A DNA stretch of 12,586 nucleotides from JAZNSB01 sp045590955. GTDB taxonomy: Bacteria; Pseudomonadota; Alphaproteobacteria; RF32; CAG-239. Position 1 is the stretch's first letter, and each line of letters begins with the position of its first letter. The notes beneath the pieces are model-generated. The model saw only the letters and a program-made list of their open reading frames with translations. It had not been told where the DNA came from and made no database searches. The translations under genes and the position numbers were made by a program. The DNA is taken from the NCBI GenBank assembly GCA_045590955.1, contig JAZNSB010000033.1:1-12586 (forward strand). Direction: 5' to 3'. Positions 1 through 5,953 of this stretch are shown here, piece after piece.

Positions 1-447
1 CCTTTAAGAGAAAAATGGTATAGAGGACTTAGAAGAGCCGACGGTATAATAATCATAGGACAAGACAAAACCAATCTGGCGCAAAAAATACACGGCAGAC
101 CAATTTTTTTAGCAGAAGTTGAAGCAAAACCAACCCCCGTAAAAAATAACAAAGTAATTGCATTTGCAGGTATTGGTAGGCCTTCAAAATTATATGAAAG
201 CCTTGCATCTCTTGGTTATGATGTTATAAAAACATACGATTTTGAAGACCACCATGCATATAGCAGTACAGAAATAAATAAAATAATAACAGAAGCCCAA
301 AAAGAAAATGCGGAAATTTTTACCACAACCAAAGATTATGTTAAAATCCCCGCACCTTTTCAAGAACAAATACACGCCCTTGAAATACAAATAAAATGGC
401 AAAACCTTCGCATGCTCACGCAATTTATTTTACAAAAAATACAATAA
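1..447 (+). CDS. lpxK: Tetraacyldisaccharide 4'-kinase LpxK, C-terminal part (5' end outside window)
   Basis: The reading frame is open from base 1 and stops at TAA 445-447, giving 148 residues of a kinase that is normally about 320-350 aa. LpxK is an inner-membrane-associated enzyme that transfers the ATP gamma-phosphate to the 4' position of the lipid A disaccharide precursor in the Raetz pathway. Visible family signatures are the segment PLREKWYRGLRRAD, the block AFAGIGRPSKLYESL, the DHHAYS motif about 30 residues later, and TTKDYVKIP near the C-terminus. Together these are characteristic of the LpxK second domain. The gene implies an LPS-bearing outer membrane. Its stop codon lies one base from the stop of the convergent aldo/keto reductase, and no hairpin separates them. 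The upstream part, including the P-loop, cannot be judged from this window. Confidence 0.93.
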   Translation, partial: PLREKWYRGLRRADGIIIIGQDKTNLAQKIHGRPIFLAEVEAKPTPVKNNKVIAFAGIGRPSKLYESLASLGYDVIKTYDFEDHHAYSSTEINKIITEAQKENAEIFTTTKDYVKIPAPFQEQIHALEIQIKWQNLRMLTQFILQKIQ

Positions 448-448
448 C

Positions 449-1393
449 TTATTGCCAAATTTTATGTTCTGCATAATCACCGAAAGCAAAAAATTCACCG
501 GTAACATATCGCTCATTTTTATTCAAGCCATTAAGTTTTTCCATATCTTCATTATCCAACAAAACCGCCTGACTGGCAAAATTTTCTTGTAATCTTTGTA
601 AATGAACTGTTTTTGGTATCACAATGTTTCCTCTTTCCATAGACCAAGCAAGCAGAACTTGTGCCGGCGTTGCATCAAGTTTTTTTGCAATTTCCAATAC
701 AATTGCGTTTTCCAACAAAGAAGCCTCTTTTTCATGTTTCATTGTTTCCGGTCTGTCTGCAGAACCCAACGGGCAATAAGCCATTGTTGCAATCAAATTT
801 TTATGACAAAAATCCATGAGTTCATTTTGAATTAAGAACGGATGATTTTCAACTTGGTTTACAGCAGGAACAATCTTTGCATTTTGCATAATTTGTTGCA
901 GTTTGGAAATACTAAAATTACATACACCAATAGCTTTTACCAAACCTTTTTCATAAAATTCTTCCATCTGTTTCCAAGTTTTTTCCAGTGGCAAATCTTT
1001 CAAAGAAACCATATCTTGCGGACCTGTAGGCATCTTAATTCCTTTTTTCATTGCTACAGGCCAATGAATAAGATACAAATCCAAATAATCTAACTTTAGC
1101 TCTGTAAGTGTTTTTTGCAAAGCTTCTTTGGCATCTTCCGGTTTATGAGCATCATTCCATAATTTTGAAACCACAAATAACTCTTGGCGCCTGATATCGC
1201 CTTCATTTATGGCATCTTGTAGTGCCTGCCCCACTGCCTCCTGATTTTCATATATCTGAGCGCAATCAAACAACCTATAACCAACCTTAATTGCCCATCT
1301 GATTGCCTGATAAACTTCTTGAGGTTTGGCTTTCCATGTTCCCAAGCCAATAGCCGGAATTTTTATATCATTATTAAGAGTTATAAACTTCAT
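449..1393 (-). CDS. Aldo/keto reductase (AKR superfamily, NADPH-dependent)
   Basis: This is a complete 314-aa AKR-fold TIM-barrel oxidoreductase, the usual length for the family. The catalytic tetrad is intact at D43, Y48, K77 and H110, in the contexts FDCAQIYEN, VVSKLW and LIHWP. The numbering coincides with that of classic eukaryotic aldose reductases. A nicotinamide-pocket asparagine/glutamine block (VNQVENHP) is seen, as is the NADPH phosphate-binding loop in the form IVIPKT. The family reduces aldehydes or ketones to alcohols in the cytosol. The substrate cannot be deduced here, although 2,5-diketo-gluconate reductase-like and xylose reductase-like enzymes share this architecture. The ATG start is supported by an AAAGGAG ribosome-binding site 7 bases upstream. 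The gene is downstream of csp in the same direction but isolated from it by a terminator. It ends against lpxK. Confidence 0.93.
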   Translation of the reverse strand: MKFITLNNDIKIPAIGLGTWKAKPQEVYQAIRWAIKVGYRLFDCAQIYENQEAVGQALQDAINEGDIRRQELFVVSKLWNDAHKPEDAKEALQKTLTELKLDYLDLYLIHWPVAMKKGIKMPTGPQDMVSLKDLPLEKTWKQMEEFYEKGLVKAIGVCNFSISKLQQIMQNAKIVPAVNQVENHPFLIQNELMDFCHKNLIATMAYCPLGSADRPETMKHEKEASLLENAIVLEIAKKLDATPAQVLLAWSMERGNIVIPKTVHLQRLQENFASQAVLLDNEDMEKLNGLNKNERYVTGEFFAFGDYAEHKIWQ

Positions 1394-1453
1394 GACAAAT
1401 CTCCTTTCTCAGACAATATAATCTGCACAACACAAAATTCATCACAAGGCATC

Positions 1454-1482
1454 AAAAAAGCCCTCTGTTATTAGCAGAGGGC
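1454..1482 (-). terminator. Intrinsic terminator of the cold-shock gene
   Basis: A perfect 8-bp stem (1460-1467 with 1475-1482, GCCCTCTG/CAGAGGGC) has a 7-base loop. On the minus strand it is followed by six T residues (1454-1459). It starts about 25 bases past the csp stop and before the aldo/keto reductase start, so it isolates the two genes. There is no T-tract on the plus strand, so it is unidirectional. Confidence 0.85.
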
Positions 1483-1506
1483 AATATGTATAAAAACAGC
1501 AAATAA

Positions 1507-1710
1507 TTATATTAACTTCAAGTTACCGGCTACGGTTCTTTCTCTTTCGGTTAACAATTCATATTCTACACGGGCATTTTCTTTAAGAGTTCTCAAACCT
1601 GCCGCTTGCACTGCAGAAATATGCACAAATATATCTGATCCACCTTCATCAGGTGCTATAAATCCATAGCCCTTTCTGTTATTGAACCATTTGACTGTTC
1701 CTGTTGCCAT
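1507..1710 (-). CDS. Cold-shock domain protein (CspA family)
   Basis: This 67-aa single OB-fold RNA/ssDNA-binding protein has the standard CspA-family length. RNP1 is KGYGFI at residues 13-18 and RNP2 is DIFVHIS at 26-32. The N-terminus, TGTVKWFNNRKGYGFI, is typical of the family. Such proteins bind single-stranded RNA, melt secondary structure, and act as cold-shock chaperones or antiterminators in the cytosol. The ATG is preceded by AAGG at about 9 bases. Expression looks monocistronic, with a candidate promoter near 1764-1792, a short leader carrying a GAAA-capped hairpin (1742-1757), and its own terminator at 1454-1482. Which Csp paralogue this is, and whether it is cold-induced or constitutive, cannot be told from the sequence. 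Confidence 0.95.
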   Translation of the reverse strand: MATGTVKWFNNRKGYGFIAPDEGGSDIFVHISAVQAAGLRTLKENARVEYELLTERERTVAGNLKLI

Positions 1711-1741
1711 TTTAGTATTCCTTAAAATTAAATAAACAAAC

Positions 1742-1757
1742 GTAAGCTTTCGCTCAC
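1742..1757 (-). promoter_or_regulatory. Small GAAA-tetraloop hairpin in the csp 5' leader
   Basis: Read as minus-strand RNA this is GUGAGC-GAAA-GCUUAC: a 6-bp stem with one G-U wobble, closed by a GNRA tetraloop. The wobble would be an A-C mismatch on the other strand, so the hairpin is only sound in csp mRNA. It ends 31 bases before the csp ATG and sits almost exactly at the transcription start predicted from the promoter at 1764-1792. A 5'-terminal stem-loop commonly stabilises mRNA. A role in temperature-dependent expression is only an inference. Confidence 0.45.
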
Positions 1758-1763
1758 AATAAA

Positions 1764-1792
1764 ATGGTATTTCTTTTTTATTTAATTTGCAA
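1764..1792 (-). promoter_or_regulatory. Candidate sigma-70-type promoter for csp
   Basis: On the minus strand there is TTGCAA (1787-1792), a 17-base spacer, and TACCAT (1764-1769). Each box matches the consensus at 4 of 6 positions. The predicted start falls near 1757, giving a leader of about 47 bases that begins with the hairpin. The surrounding DNA is very AT-rich, so chance matches are possible. Confidence 0.3.
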
Positions 1793-1827
1793 GCACAATT
1801 AAATTTTTATAACACCAAAAAAAAGAC

Positions 1828-1856
1828 TTAACAAAACAAATAAAGTCTGCTAAAAG
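1828..1856 (+). promoter_or_regulatory. Candidate extended -10 promoter for proS
   Basis: TTAACA (1828-1833, 5 of 6 matches to the -35 consensus) is followed by a 17-base spacer ending in TGC and then TAAAAG (1851-1856, 4 of 6), so a TGn extension is present. The predicted start is near 1863, leaving about 34 bases of leader before the ATG at 1897. Confidence 0.4.
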
Positions 1857-1896
1857 CAAATAACGTCAGTTAACAATAAGATAGAGAGAATATAAT

Positions 1897-3405
1897 ATGG
1901 GACTAAAAACATTAAGAAAAGACAATTATCCTGAATGGTATCAAGACCTAGTATCACAAGCAGACATGGCAGAAACCTCTGCTTCTCCCGGATGCATGGT
2001 AATAAAACCATGGGGATACGGCATTTGGGAACGTCTTCAACGTTCATTAGATGACATGATTAAAGCCACAGATCATGAAAACTGTTATTTTCCTATGTTT
2101 ATTCCGTTATCATTTTTTCAAAAAGAAGCAGACCACGTTGAAGGTTTTGCCAAAGAAATGGCAGTTGTAACCCACAGCAAGCTGGTTTCTCAAGACGGCA
2201 AGCTTATTCCAGCCGGAGAACTTGAAGAACCATTAATTGTTCGCCCAACATCAGAAACAATCATTGCAGATTCTTTTTCAAAATGGGTTCATTCATATAG
2301 AGATTTGCCTGTTTTAATCAATCAGTGGGCAAACGTTGTTCGCTGGGAACTTAGACCTCGCATGTTTTTAAGAACCAGAGAGTTTTTGTGGCAAGAAGGA
2401 CACACTGCTCACAGCACATATCAGGAAGCAGAAGAAGAAACCATCAAAATGCTGGAAGTATATAAAGATTTGGCACAAAATGTTATGGCAATGCCTGTTT
2501 TAACCGGCAAAAAACCGGAACATGAAAAATTCCCCGGCGCCATAGATACATATTGTATTGAAGCCATGATGCAAGACGGCAAAGCTTTGCAAGCCGGAAC
2601 ATCTCACTTCTTGGGTCAAAACTTTGCAAAATCTGCCAACATCACTTTTGTATCCAAAGAAAATAAACCGGAATATGCATATACAACTTCTTGGGGAGTT
2701 TCCACCAGACTTATCGGCGGCTTAATCATGACACACGGTGACGATGAAGGTATGGTTGTTCCTCCAAGACTTGCACCTTATCAGGTTGTATTTATACCGG
2801 TTATCAAAAATCCGGCAGATGAAGAACGTATTATGTCTCATATTGCCTCCATTCAAGCACAAATCAGCCACCTTACACCGTTTGGCGAAAAAATCCGCAC
2901 CAAAATAGACAAGCGTGGCAAAAGCAGTGTAGATAAAACTTGGGAATGGATTAGAAAAGGCGCACCAATTATTTGTGAGATTGGCGCCAGAGACTTAGAA
3001 AACAACAATGTAATGCTCAAAAAGAGAATAGATTTTCCAAATAAAGAAATCATTTCTCAAGAACAATTTGTTCAAAACATTGATAAAATGCTGGAAGAAA
3101 TCCAACAACAAATGCTTACAAAAGCAACTTTAAGACTTCAAAACAACATCAGAGAAGATATTTTAACTCCTCAAGAGTTCAAAGCATATTTTTCTCAGGC
3201 AAATACATGGATTGAAGACGGCAAAGACGCAAAAGTTGCATTTGTAAAAGGAAAATGGTCTCAAGATGAAAATTCTGAAGCCTTGCTCAAAGAAATGAAG
3301 ATTACTATCAGATGCATTCCGTTTGAGCAATCCGGCACGGTTGGAAAATGCCTGCTCACCGGCAAAGATGCAACATTAGATGTAATTTATGCCAGAACAT
3401 ATTAG
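1897..3405 (+). CDS. proS: Proline--tRNA ligase, archaeal/eukaryotic-like (type 3) form
   Basis: This 502-aa class II synthetase charges tRNA-Pro with proline in the cytosol. Length and sequence fit the archaeal/eukaryotic-like ProRS, not the approximately 570-aa bacterial form with an INS editing insertion. The TXE-type loop RPTSET is at 116-121. Motif 2 is RTREFLWQEGHTAH at 159-172, and motif 3 is at about 264-293 (GVSTRLIGG, then MVVPPRLAP). The anticodon-binding domain spans roughly 295-400, and the extra C-terminal domain roughly 410-502, ending in Tyr (ARTY) as is usual for this type. The oddity is in the C-terminal zinc-binding domain. The first cysteine pair is absent (KGKWSQDENSEAL at 451-463), and the second site reads GKCLLTG, keeping only C485. 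Zinc is therefore probably not bound. The start ATG has a weak GAGAG element. The gene is monocistronic, flanked by divergent csp and the terminator at 3435. Confidence 0.95.
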   Translation: MGLKTLRKDNYPEWYQDLVSQADMAETSASPGCMVIKPWGYGIWERLQRSLDDMIKATDHENCYFPMFIPLSFFQKEADHVEGFAKEMAVVTHSKLVSQDGKLIPAGELEEPLIVRPTSETIIADSFSKWVHSYRDLPVLINQWANVVRWELRPRMFLRTREFLWQEGHTAHSTYQEAEEETIKMLEVYKDLAQNVMAMPVLTGKKPEHEKFPGAIDTYCIEAMMQDGKALQAGTSHFLGQNFAKSANITFVSKENKPEYAYTTSWGVSTRLIGGLIMTHGDDEGMVVPPRLAPYQVVFIPVIKNPADEERIMSHIASIQAQISHLTPFGEKIRTKIDKRGKSSVDKTWEWIRKGAPIICEIGARDLENNNVMLKKRIDFPNKEIISQEQFVQNIDKMLEEIQQQMLTKATLRLQNNIREDILTPQEFKAYFSQANTWIEDGKDAKVAFVKGKWSQDENSEALLKEMKITIRCIPFEQSGTVGKCLLTGKDATLDVIYARTY

Positions 3406-3426
3406 CAAAACATATATAACCATCAC

Positions 3427-3458
3427 AAAAAAAACGCCCTTAAATTAAGGGCGTTTTT
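3427..3458. terminator. Bidirectional intrinsic terminator between proS and the 154-aa gene
   Basis: A near-perfect palindrome at 3435-3453 (CGCCCTTAA/TTAAGGGCG around a central A) is flanked by eight A residues (3427-3434) and five T residues (3454-3458). Each strand therefore has a GC-rich stem followed by a U-tract. It serves the convergent genes proS (+) and 3485-3949 (-). Confidence 0.9.
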
Positions 3459-3484
3459 GCTTGGAGCAAAGTAACTTTTATAAC

Positions 3485-3949
3485 CTAACTACGTGCACAT
3501 TGAGCATGTCGCCTTATCTGTGCCAATTGGTTCATTTTTTCAGTCTTCATTTTTTCAGTCTTTATATGTTCTGTCATATCTGCCAAAAATTCATCCCTAC
3601 CACCAAATCCGGCCTTATTATATTCATACAACGCAACTGTAACACAATCTTGTGCATCAGAAATCTGATTTTCTTTAGATTTTCCTGCTACATTTTTCTT
3701 ACCGCAACCGTAAGCTTTGAATGTTCCAATTACCTGAGCAGATTTTAATTTCATAATTGCAGAAATTTGAGCATAACATTGCTTATATTCAATTGCTTTT
3801 TCCGTAGCATCAATACCAACCATATCTGTAACGGCTTTGAACATAGCATTTTTAATAGCATTTTTATTTTTCTCTTCTAAGGCCTTTTCAATATCTACTA
3901 AAAATTTTTCCACCTTAGACTGAGGTTTTGGAGTTTGTTCTGTAGTCAT
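3485..3949 (-). CDS. Uncharacterised 154-aa soluble, mostly helical protein
   Basis: I do not recognise the family. The protein is lysine/glutamate-rich and looks helical, with no signal peptide and no membrane segment. It has four cysteines (C58, C82, C102, C151). The N-terminal 10 residues are polar and probably disordered. Near the C-terminus a perfect 15-bp tandem duplication (3533-3547 and 3548-3562) repeats KTEKM at residues 130-139. That the gene is real is supported by a strong AAGGAG ribosome-binding site, a good promoter at 3989-4017, and the shared terminator at 3427-3458. It is transcribed divergently from hsp20 and is monocistronic. A phasin-like or other granule/nucleoid-associated helical protein is imaginable, but nothing in the sequence establishes it. 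Confidence 0.8.
   Translation of the reverse strand: MTTEQTPKPQSKVEKFLVDIEKALEEKNKNAIKNAMFKAVTDMVGIDATEKAIEYKQCYAQISAIMKLKSAQVIGTFKAYGCGKKNVAGKSKENQISDAQDCVTVALYEYNKAGFGGRDEFLADMTEHIKTEKMKTEKMNQLAQIRRHAQCARS
3533..3562 (-). repeat. 15-bp perfect tandem duplication inside the 154-aa gene
   Basis: The unit CATTTTTTCAGTCTT occurs twice without a spacer. It is in frame and encodes KTEKM twice. This looks like a slippage or duplication product and could vary in copy number between strains without breaking the frame. Confidence 0.9.
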
Positions 3950-3988
3950 GGCACTTCTCCTTTCCTTCTTTGTTTGCTATATACTATA

Positions 3989-4017
3989 GTTATACCACAT
4001 TTTTGGACTTTTGCCAA
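3989..4017 (-). promoter_or_regulatory. Extended -10 sigma-70-type promoter of the 154-aa gene
   Basis: On the minus strand there is TTGGCA (4012-4017, 5 of 6), a 17-base spacer ending in TGG, and TATAAC (3989-3994, 5 of 6). The TGn just before the -10 box makes it an extended -10 promoter. The predicted start is near 3981, giving about 32 bases of leader including the ribosome-binding site. This is the best promoter match in the window. Confidence 0.65.
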
Positions 4018-4097
4018 GAAAATTCTGCATACAGGCATTTAAAAAGAGCATTTACTCATTAAATAAAAAGCGTTCACAATAAAACAAGGAGTATATT

Positions 4098-4574
4098 ATG
4101 AAAAATCAATTGATGAGTAATGAAACAAAAAACAAAGACATCCCTATTACTGCACACCACAATCACGAATTTAAGAACATGCTCACACATTTTTGGAGCA
4201 TGTTAGACTTCCCTCATCACCAAGACTTGGCATCTTTAGAGCCCAAAATAGAGGTTTCTGAGGGCAAAGATTCGGTAAAGGTTCTTGCAGAACTTCCTGG
4301 AATAAATGAACAAGATTTAGATTTGCAAATTTCTTCTGACGGCTATTTAACCATTACCGGAGAAAAAAGAGACGCAAAAGAAGAAAACTATAAAGGCAAT
4401 TACTTTTCAGAGCTTTCATACGGTTTGGTAAAAAGAACCATTCCTTTGCCTTGGGATTTAGATTTTGACAAAGCCAATGCTAACTACGACAACGGCATTT
4501 TAGATATTTCTATTCCCAAAACACAAACCGAAAAACAAAAAATAAAGAAAATAAACGTCAAAAAAGCAAAATAA
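4098..4574 (+). CDS. Small heat-shock protein, Hsp20/alpha-crystallin family
   Basis: This 158-aa ATP-independent holdase chaperone binds unfolding proteins in the cytosol. The alpha-crystallin domain spans residues ~48-141. It starts PKIEVSE, contains the ELPG turn (65-68) and LTITGEKR, carries the F..S...G...R.I.LP block (103-118), and ends with the conserved A.Y.NGIL.I.IPK stretch (residues 128-141). The 47-residue N-terminal arm is rich in His and Asn with aromatic residues (HFWSMLDF), as expected for an oligomerising arm. The C-terminal tail is lysine-rich and lacks an obvious IXI motif other than INV near the end (152-154). The start is supported by AAGGAG 8 bases upstream. No heat-shock sigma-32 promoter, CIRCE element or ROSE-like leader was seen in 3950-4097. 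Confidence 0.95.
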   Translation: MKNQLMSNETKNKDIPITAHHNHEFKNMLTHFWSMLDFPHHQDLASLEPKIEVSEGKDSVKVLAELPGINEQDLDLQISSDGYLTITGEKRDAKEENYKGNYFSELSYGLVKRTIPLPWDLDFDKANANYDNGILDISIPKTQTEKQKIKKINVKKAK

Positions 4575-4575
4575 C

Positions 4576-4604
4576 AAAAAACCCCGCATTATGCGGGGTT
4601 TAGC
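4576..4604. terminator. Bidirectional intrinsic terminator between hsp20 and fliE
   Basis: A 10-bp stem (4579-4588 with 4592-4601, core CCCCGCA/TGCGGGG) has a TTA loop. It has a short T-run on the plus side and a run of six A residues (4576-4581) that forms the T-run on the minus side. It ends both hsp20 (+) and the flgB-flgC-fliE operon (-). Confidence 0.85.
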
Positions 4605-4620
4605 TTTAAATTTTTAAAAA

Positions 4621-4941
4621 CTAGATTGTCATTTGCATAATTTCTTTATATGCCTTAATAGCAGTATCTCTTACAGCCACCACCGTATCCAAAGCCACTT
4701 CTGCATTAGAAATTGCCAATACCACGTCTTGAATGTCTGCTTTTCCCTGCATACCCGCCAACGCCATATTTTCGCTGTTTTTTACATTTTGTTGCACAGA
4801 TACCACAGCTTCTTTTACCATATTCTGAAAATCAGATCTGTTTTGAGCGGCCTCATCCACAGTTTTTACCAAACCGTTATTGGCAGAAATTCTGCCTAAA
4901 GCCTGCTGATAAGCACTAAGAGCGGTATTTATATTGTTCAT
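4621..4941 (-). CDS. fliE: Flagellar hook-basal body protein FliE
   Basis: This 106-aa protein has the normal FliE length. FliE joins the MS ring to the proximal rod and is exported early by the flagellar type III system. The family signature is the C-terminal half: NSENMALAGMQGKADIQDVV, then ISNAEVALDTVVAVRDTAIKAYKEIMQM, where the conserved Ala/Asp heptads and the terminal KAY.EIM.M block are seen. It is the third gene of a flgB-flgC-fliE operon. Its AAGGGGAT ribosome-binding site overlaps the flgC stop, and the gap between genes is 14 bases, so translation is probably coupled. The operon ends at the terminator at 4576-4604. fliQ, often next in alphaproteobacterial clusters, is not here. Confidence 0.95.
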   Translation of the reverse strand: MNNINTALSAYQQALGRISANNGLVKTVDEAAQNRSDFQNMVKEAVVSVQQNVKNSENMALAGMQGKADIQDVVLAISNAEVALDTVVAVRDTAIKAYKEIMQMTI

Positions 4942-4955
4942 TTTTTTCTATCCCC

Positions 4956-5366
4956 TTACTTTAAAATATCCAATACTTTATTTGACATAGATCTTGAAGT
5001 CTGCAACATAGATAAATTTGCCTCATATGTACGTTGAGCCTCTTTCATATCCATCATTTCTATCAACGGATTAACGTTTGGCATGGTAATATATCCCTGA
5101 GCATCTGCCCCAGGATGATTTGGGGCATATTTTTTTGGCAGTTCAGATTCGTCTGCTTTAACCTGAGCCACTTTCACCAAATTTGCACCGGTTACCTTAT
5201 CTACATAGTTTTCAAAGGTCACCACTTGCCTACGATAAGTTTTTTGACCATCTCCGGTTGCCACAGATTCGGCGTTTGCCATATTTTCAGAAATCACGCG
5301 CAGTCTTTTTGCCTGAGCTTTCATTCCCGATGCCGCAATATCTGCACTAATAGATAAATTAGACAT
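4956..5366 (-). CDS. flgC: Flagellar basal-body proximal rod protein FlgC
   Basis: This 136-aa rod protein has the usual FlgC length. The N-terminal rod motif is present (IAASGMKAQAKRLRVISENM at residues 10-29, then ANAES), followed by the FlgC-specific block TGDGQKTYRRQVVTFE and the segment YAPNHPGADAQGYITMPNVN. The C-terminal helix is typical (EMMDMKEAQRTYEANL, then LQTSRSMSNKVLDILK). N- and C-terminal helices of rod proteins pack as a coiled coil in the rod. It sits in the middle of the operon. Its ribosome-binding site (GGATAGGA) overlaps the flgB stop codon, leaving a gap of 10 bases. Confidence 0.96.
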   Translation of the reverse strand: MSNLSISADIAASGMKAQAKRLRVISENMANAESVATGDGQKTYRRQVVTFENYVDKVTGANLVKVAQVKADESELPKKYAPNHPGADAQGYITMPNVNPLIEMMDMKEAQRTYEANLSMLQTSRSMSNKVLDILK

Positions 5367-5376
5367 AGCCTAGTTC

Positions 5377-5775
5377 CTATCCGTTAATCTTTGTATTTGC
5401 AACTTTAATCATATCTCTGTATTTTGAATATATTGCCAACACTCTGCCATATTCACTGCTTGTTTTGTGTGCTTCATTGAGTTGTTCTTCAATCACCACA
5501 CCATTACCGTCAATTGTCAAAGGTTCGTCAATTTTCGGAGTATAAACAACAAGATTTTGTTTTCTGGGCATTACTGCCATATGATTAGAGTTTGTTGTAT
5601 TAAGGGCGAGTTTAGATTTAAAATCTTCTGCAAAATCCGGCTTTTTTACATCTTTGGGCAAATATCCCGGCGTGTTTGCATTGGCAATGTTTTCTGCCAG
5701 CACACGTTGTCTTTCTGCCAGATATTGCAAATTTTTATTTGCTAAATTAAAAACTGAAACATTGTTCAGATCCAT
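5377..5775 (-). CDS. flgB: Flagellar basal-body rod protein FlgB
   Basis: This 132-aa protein is a proximal rod subunit. The rod signature AENIANANTPGY lies at residues 27-38. A PDFAEDFKSKL block and the C-terminal helix (EYGRVLAIYSKYRDMIKVANTK) complete the family pattern. I take the ATG at 5773-5775, which has a GGGGAG ribosome-binding site 7 bases upstream. The frame is open to an upstream ATG at 5838, but that would add 21 residues not seen in FlgB and would run across the sigma-54-like promoter at 5816-5831. The gene is first in the flgB-flgC-fliE operon and is divergent from the FlhB-like gene. Confidence 0.95.
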   Translation of the reverse strand: MDLNNVSVFNLANKNLQYLAERQRVLAENIANANTPGYLPKDVKKPDFAEDFKSKLALNTTNSNHMAVMPRKQNLVVYTPKIDEPLTIDGNGVVIEEQLNEAHKTSSEYGRVLAIYSKYRDMIKVANTKING

Positions 5776-5815
5776 ATTTTCTCCCCTTTTTTGTAAGGTA
5801 ATGTTCCCCAACATC

Positions 5816-5831
5816 ACCAACCGGTGTGCCA
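5816..5831 (-). promoter_or_regulatory. Sigma-54 (RpoN)-like promoter of the flgB-flgC-fliE operon
   Basis: Read on the minus strand the site is TGGCACACCGGTTGGT. The RpoN consensus is TGGCAC-R-N4-TTGCW. The -24 element TGGCAC is perfect, the purine and the spacing are right, and TTG is present. The only deviation is G for C in the -12 GC pair. The start would fall near 5804, about 30 bases before the flgB ATG. Sigma-54 control of rod genes is established in flagellated proteobacteria such as Caulobacter. That it applies here is inferred. Confidence 0.55.
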
Positions 5832-5898
5832 GATACAAACATCTTGATGCAAATTTTATGCCGATTTAGATTATTTATATCTGTTTCCAAAGAATATC

Positions 5899-5926
5899 TT
5901 GCAAATTAAGATTAAAAGCATACAAT
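5899..5926 (+). promoter_or_regulatory. Candidate sigma-70-type promoter for the FlhB-like gene
   Basis: TTGCAA (5899-5904, 4 of 6) is followed by a 16-base spacer and TACAAT (5921-5926, 5 of 6). The predicted start is near 5933, leaving a leader of about 21 bases with GGAG before the ATG at 5954. The -35 box lies inside a small inverted repeat (ATCTT/AAGAT around 7 bases), a possible but unproven operator. Confidence 0.45.
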
Positions 5927-5953
5927 CTGTAACAAATACCTTTGGAGTACACA

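Noticed and set aside
3950..4097. Heat-shock regulatory element upstream of hsp20 (sigma-32 promoter, CIRCE, ROSE)
   Set aside because: No CTTGAA/CCCCAT pair, no CIRCE inverted repeat and no ROSE-like U(U/C)GCU near the ribosome-binding site could be found.
5776..5838. 21-residue N-terminal extension of FlgB from an ATG at 5838
   Set aside because: There is no ribosome-binding site, FlgB homologues start near MDLNN, and the sigma-54-like promoter lies inside the extension. The ATG at 5775 has GGGGAG at the right distance.
5942..5953. TTG start for the FlhB-like gene
   Set aside because: The GGAG ribosome-binding site would be inside the coding region. The ATG at 5954 has it 6 bases upstream.
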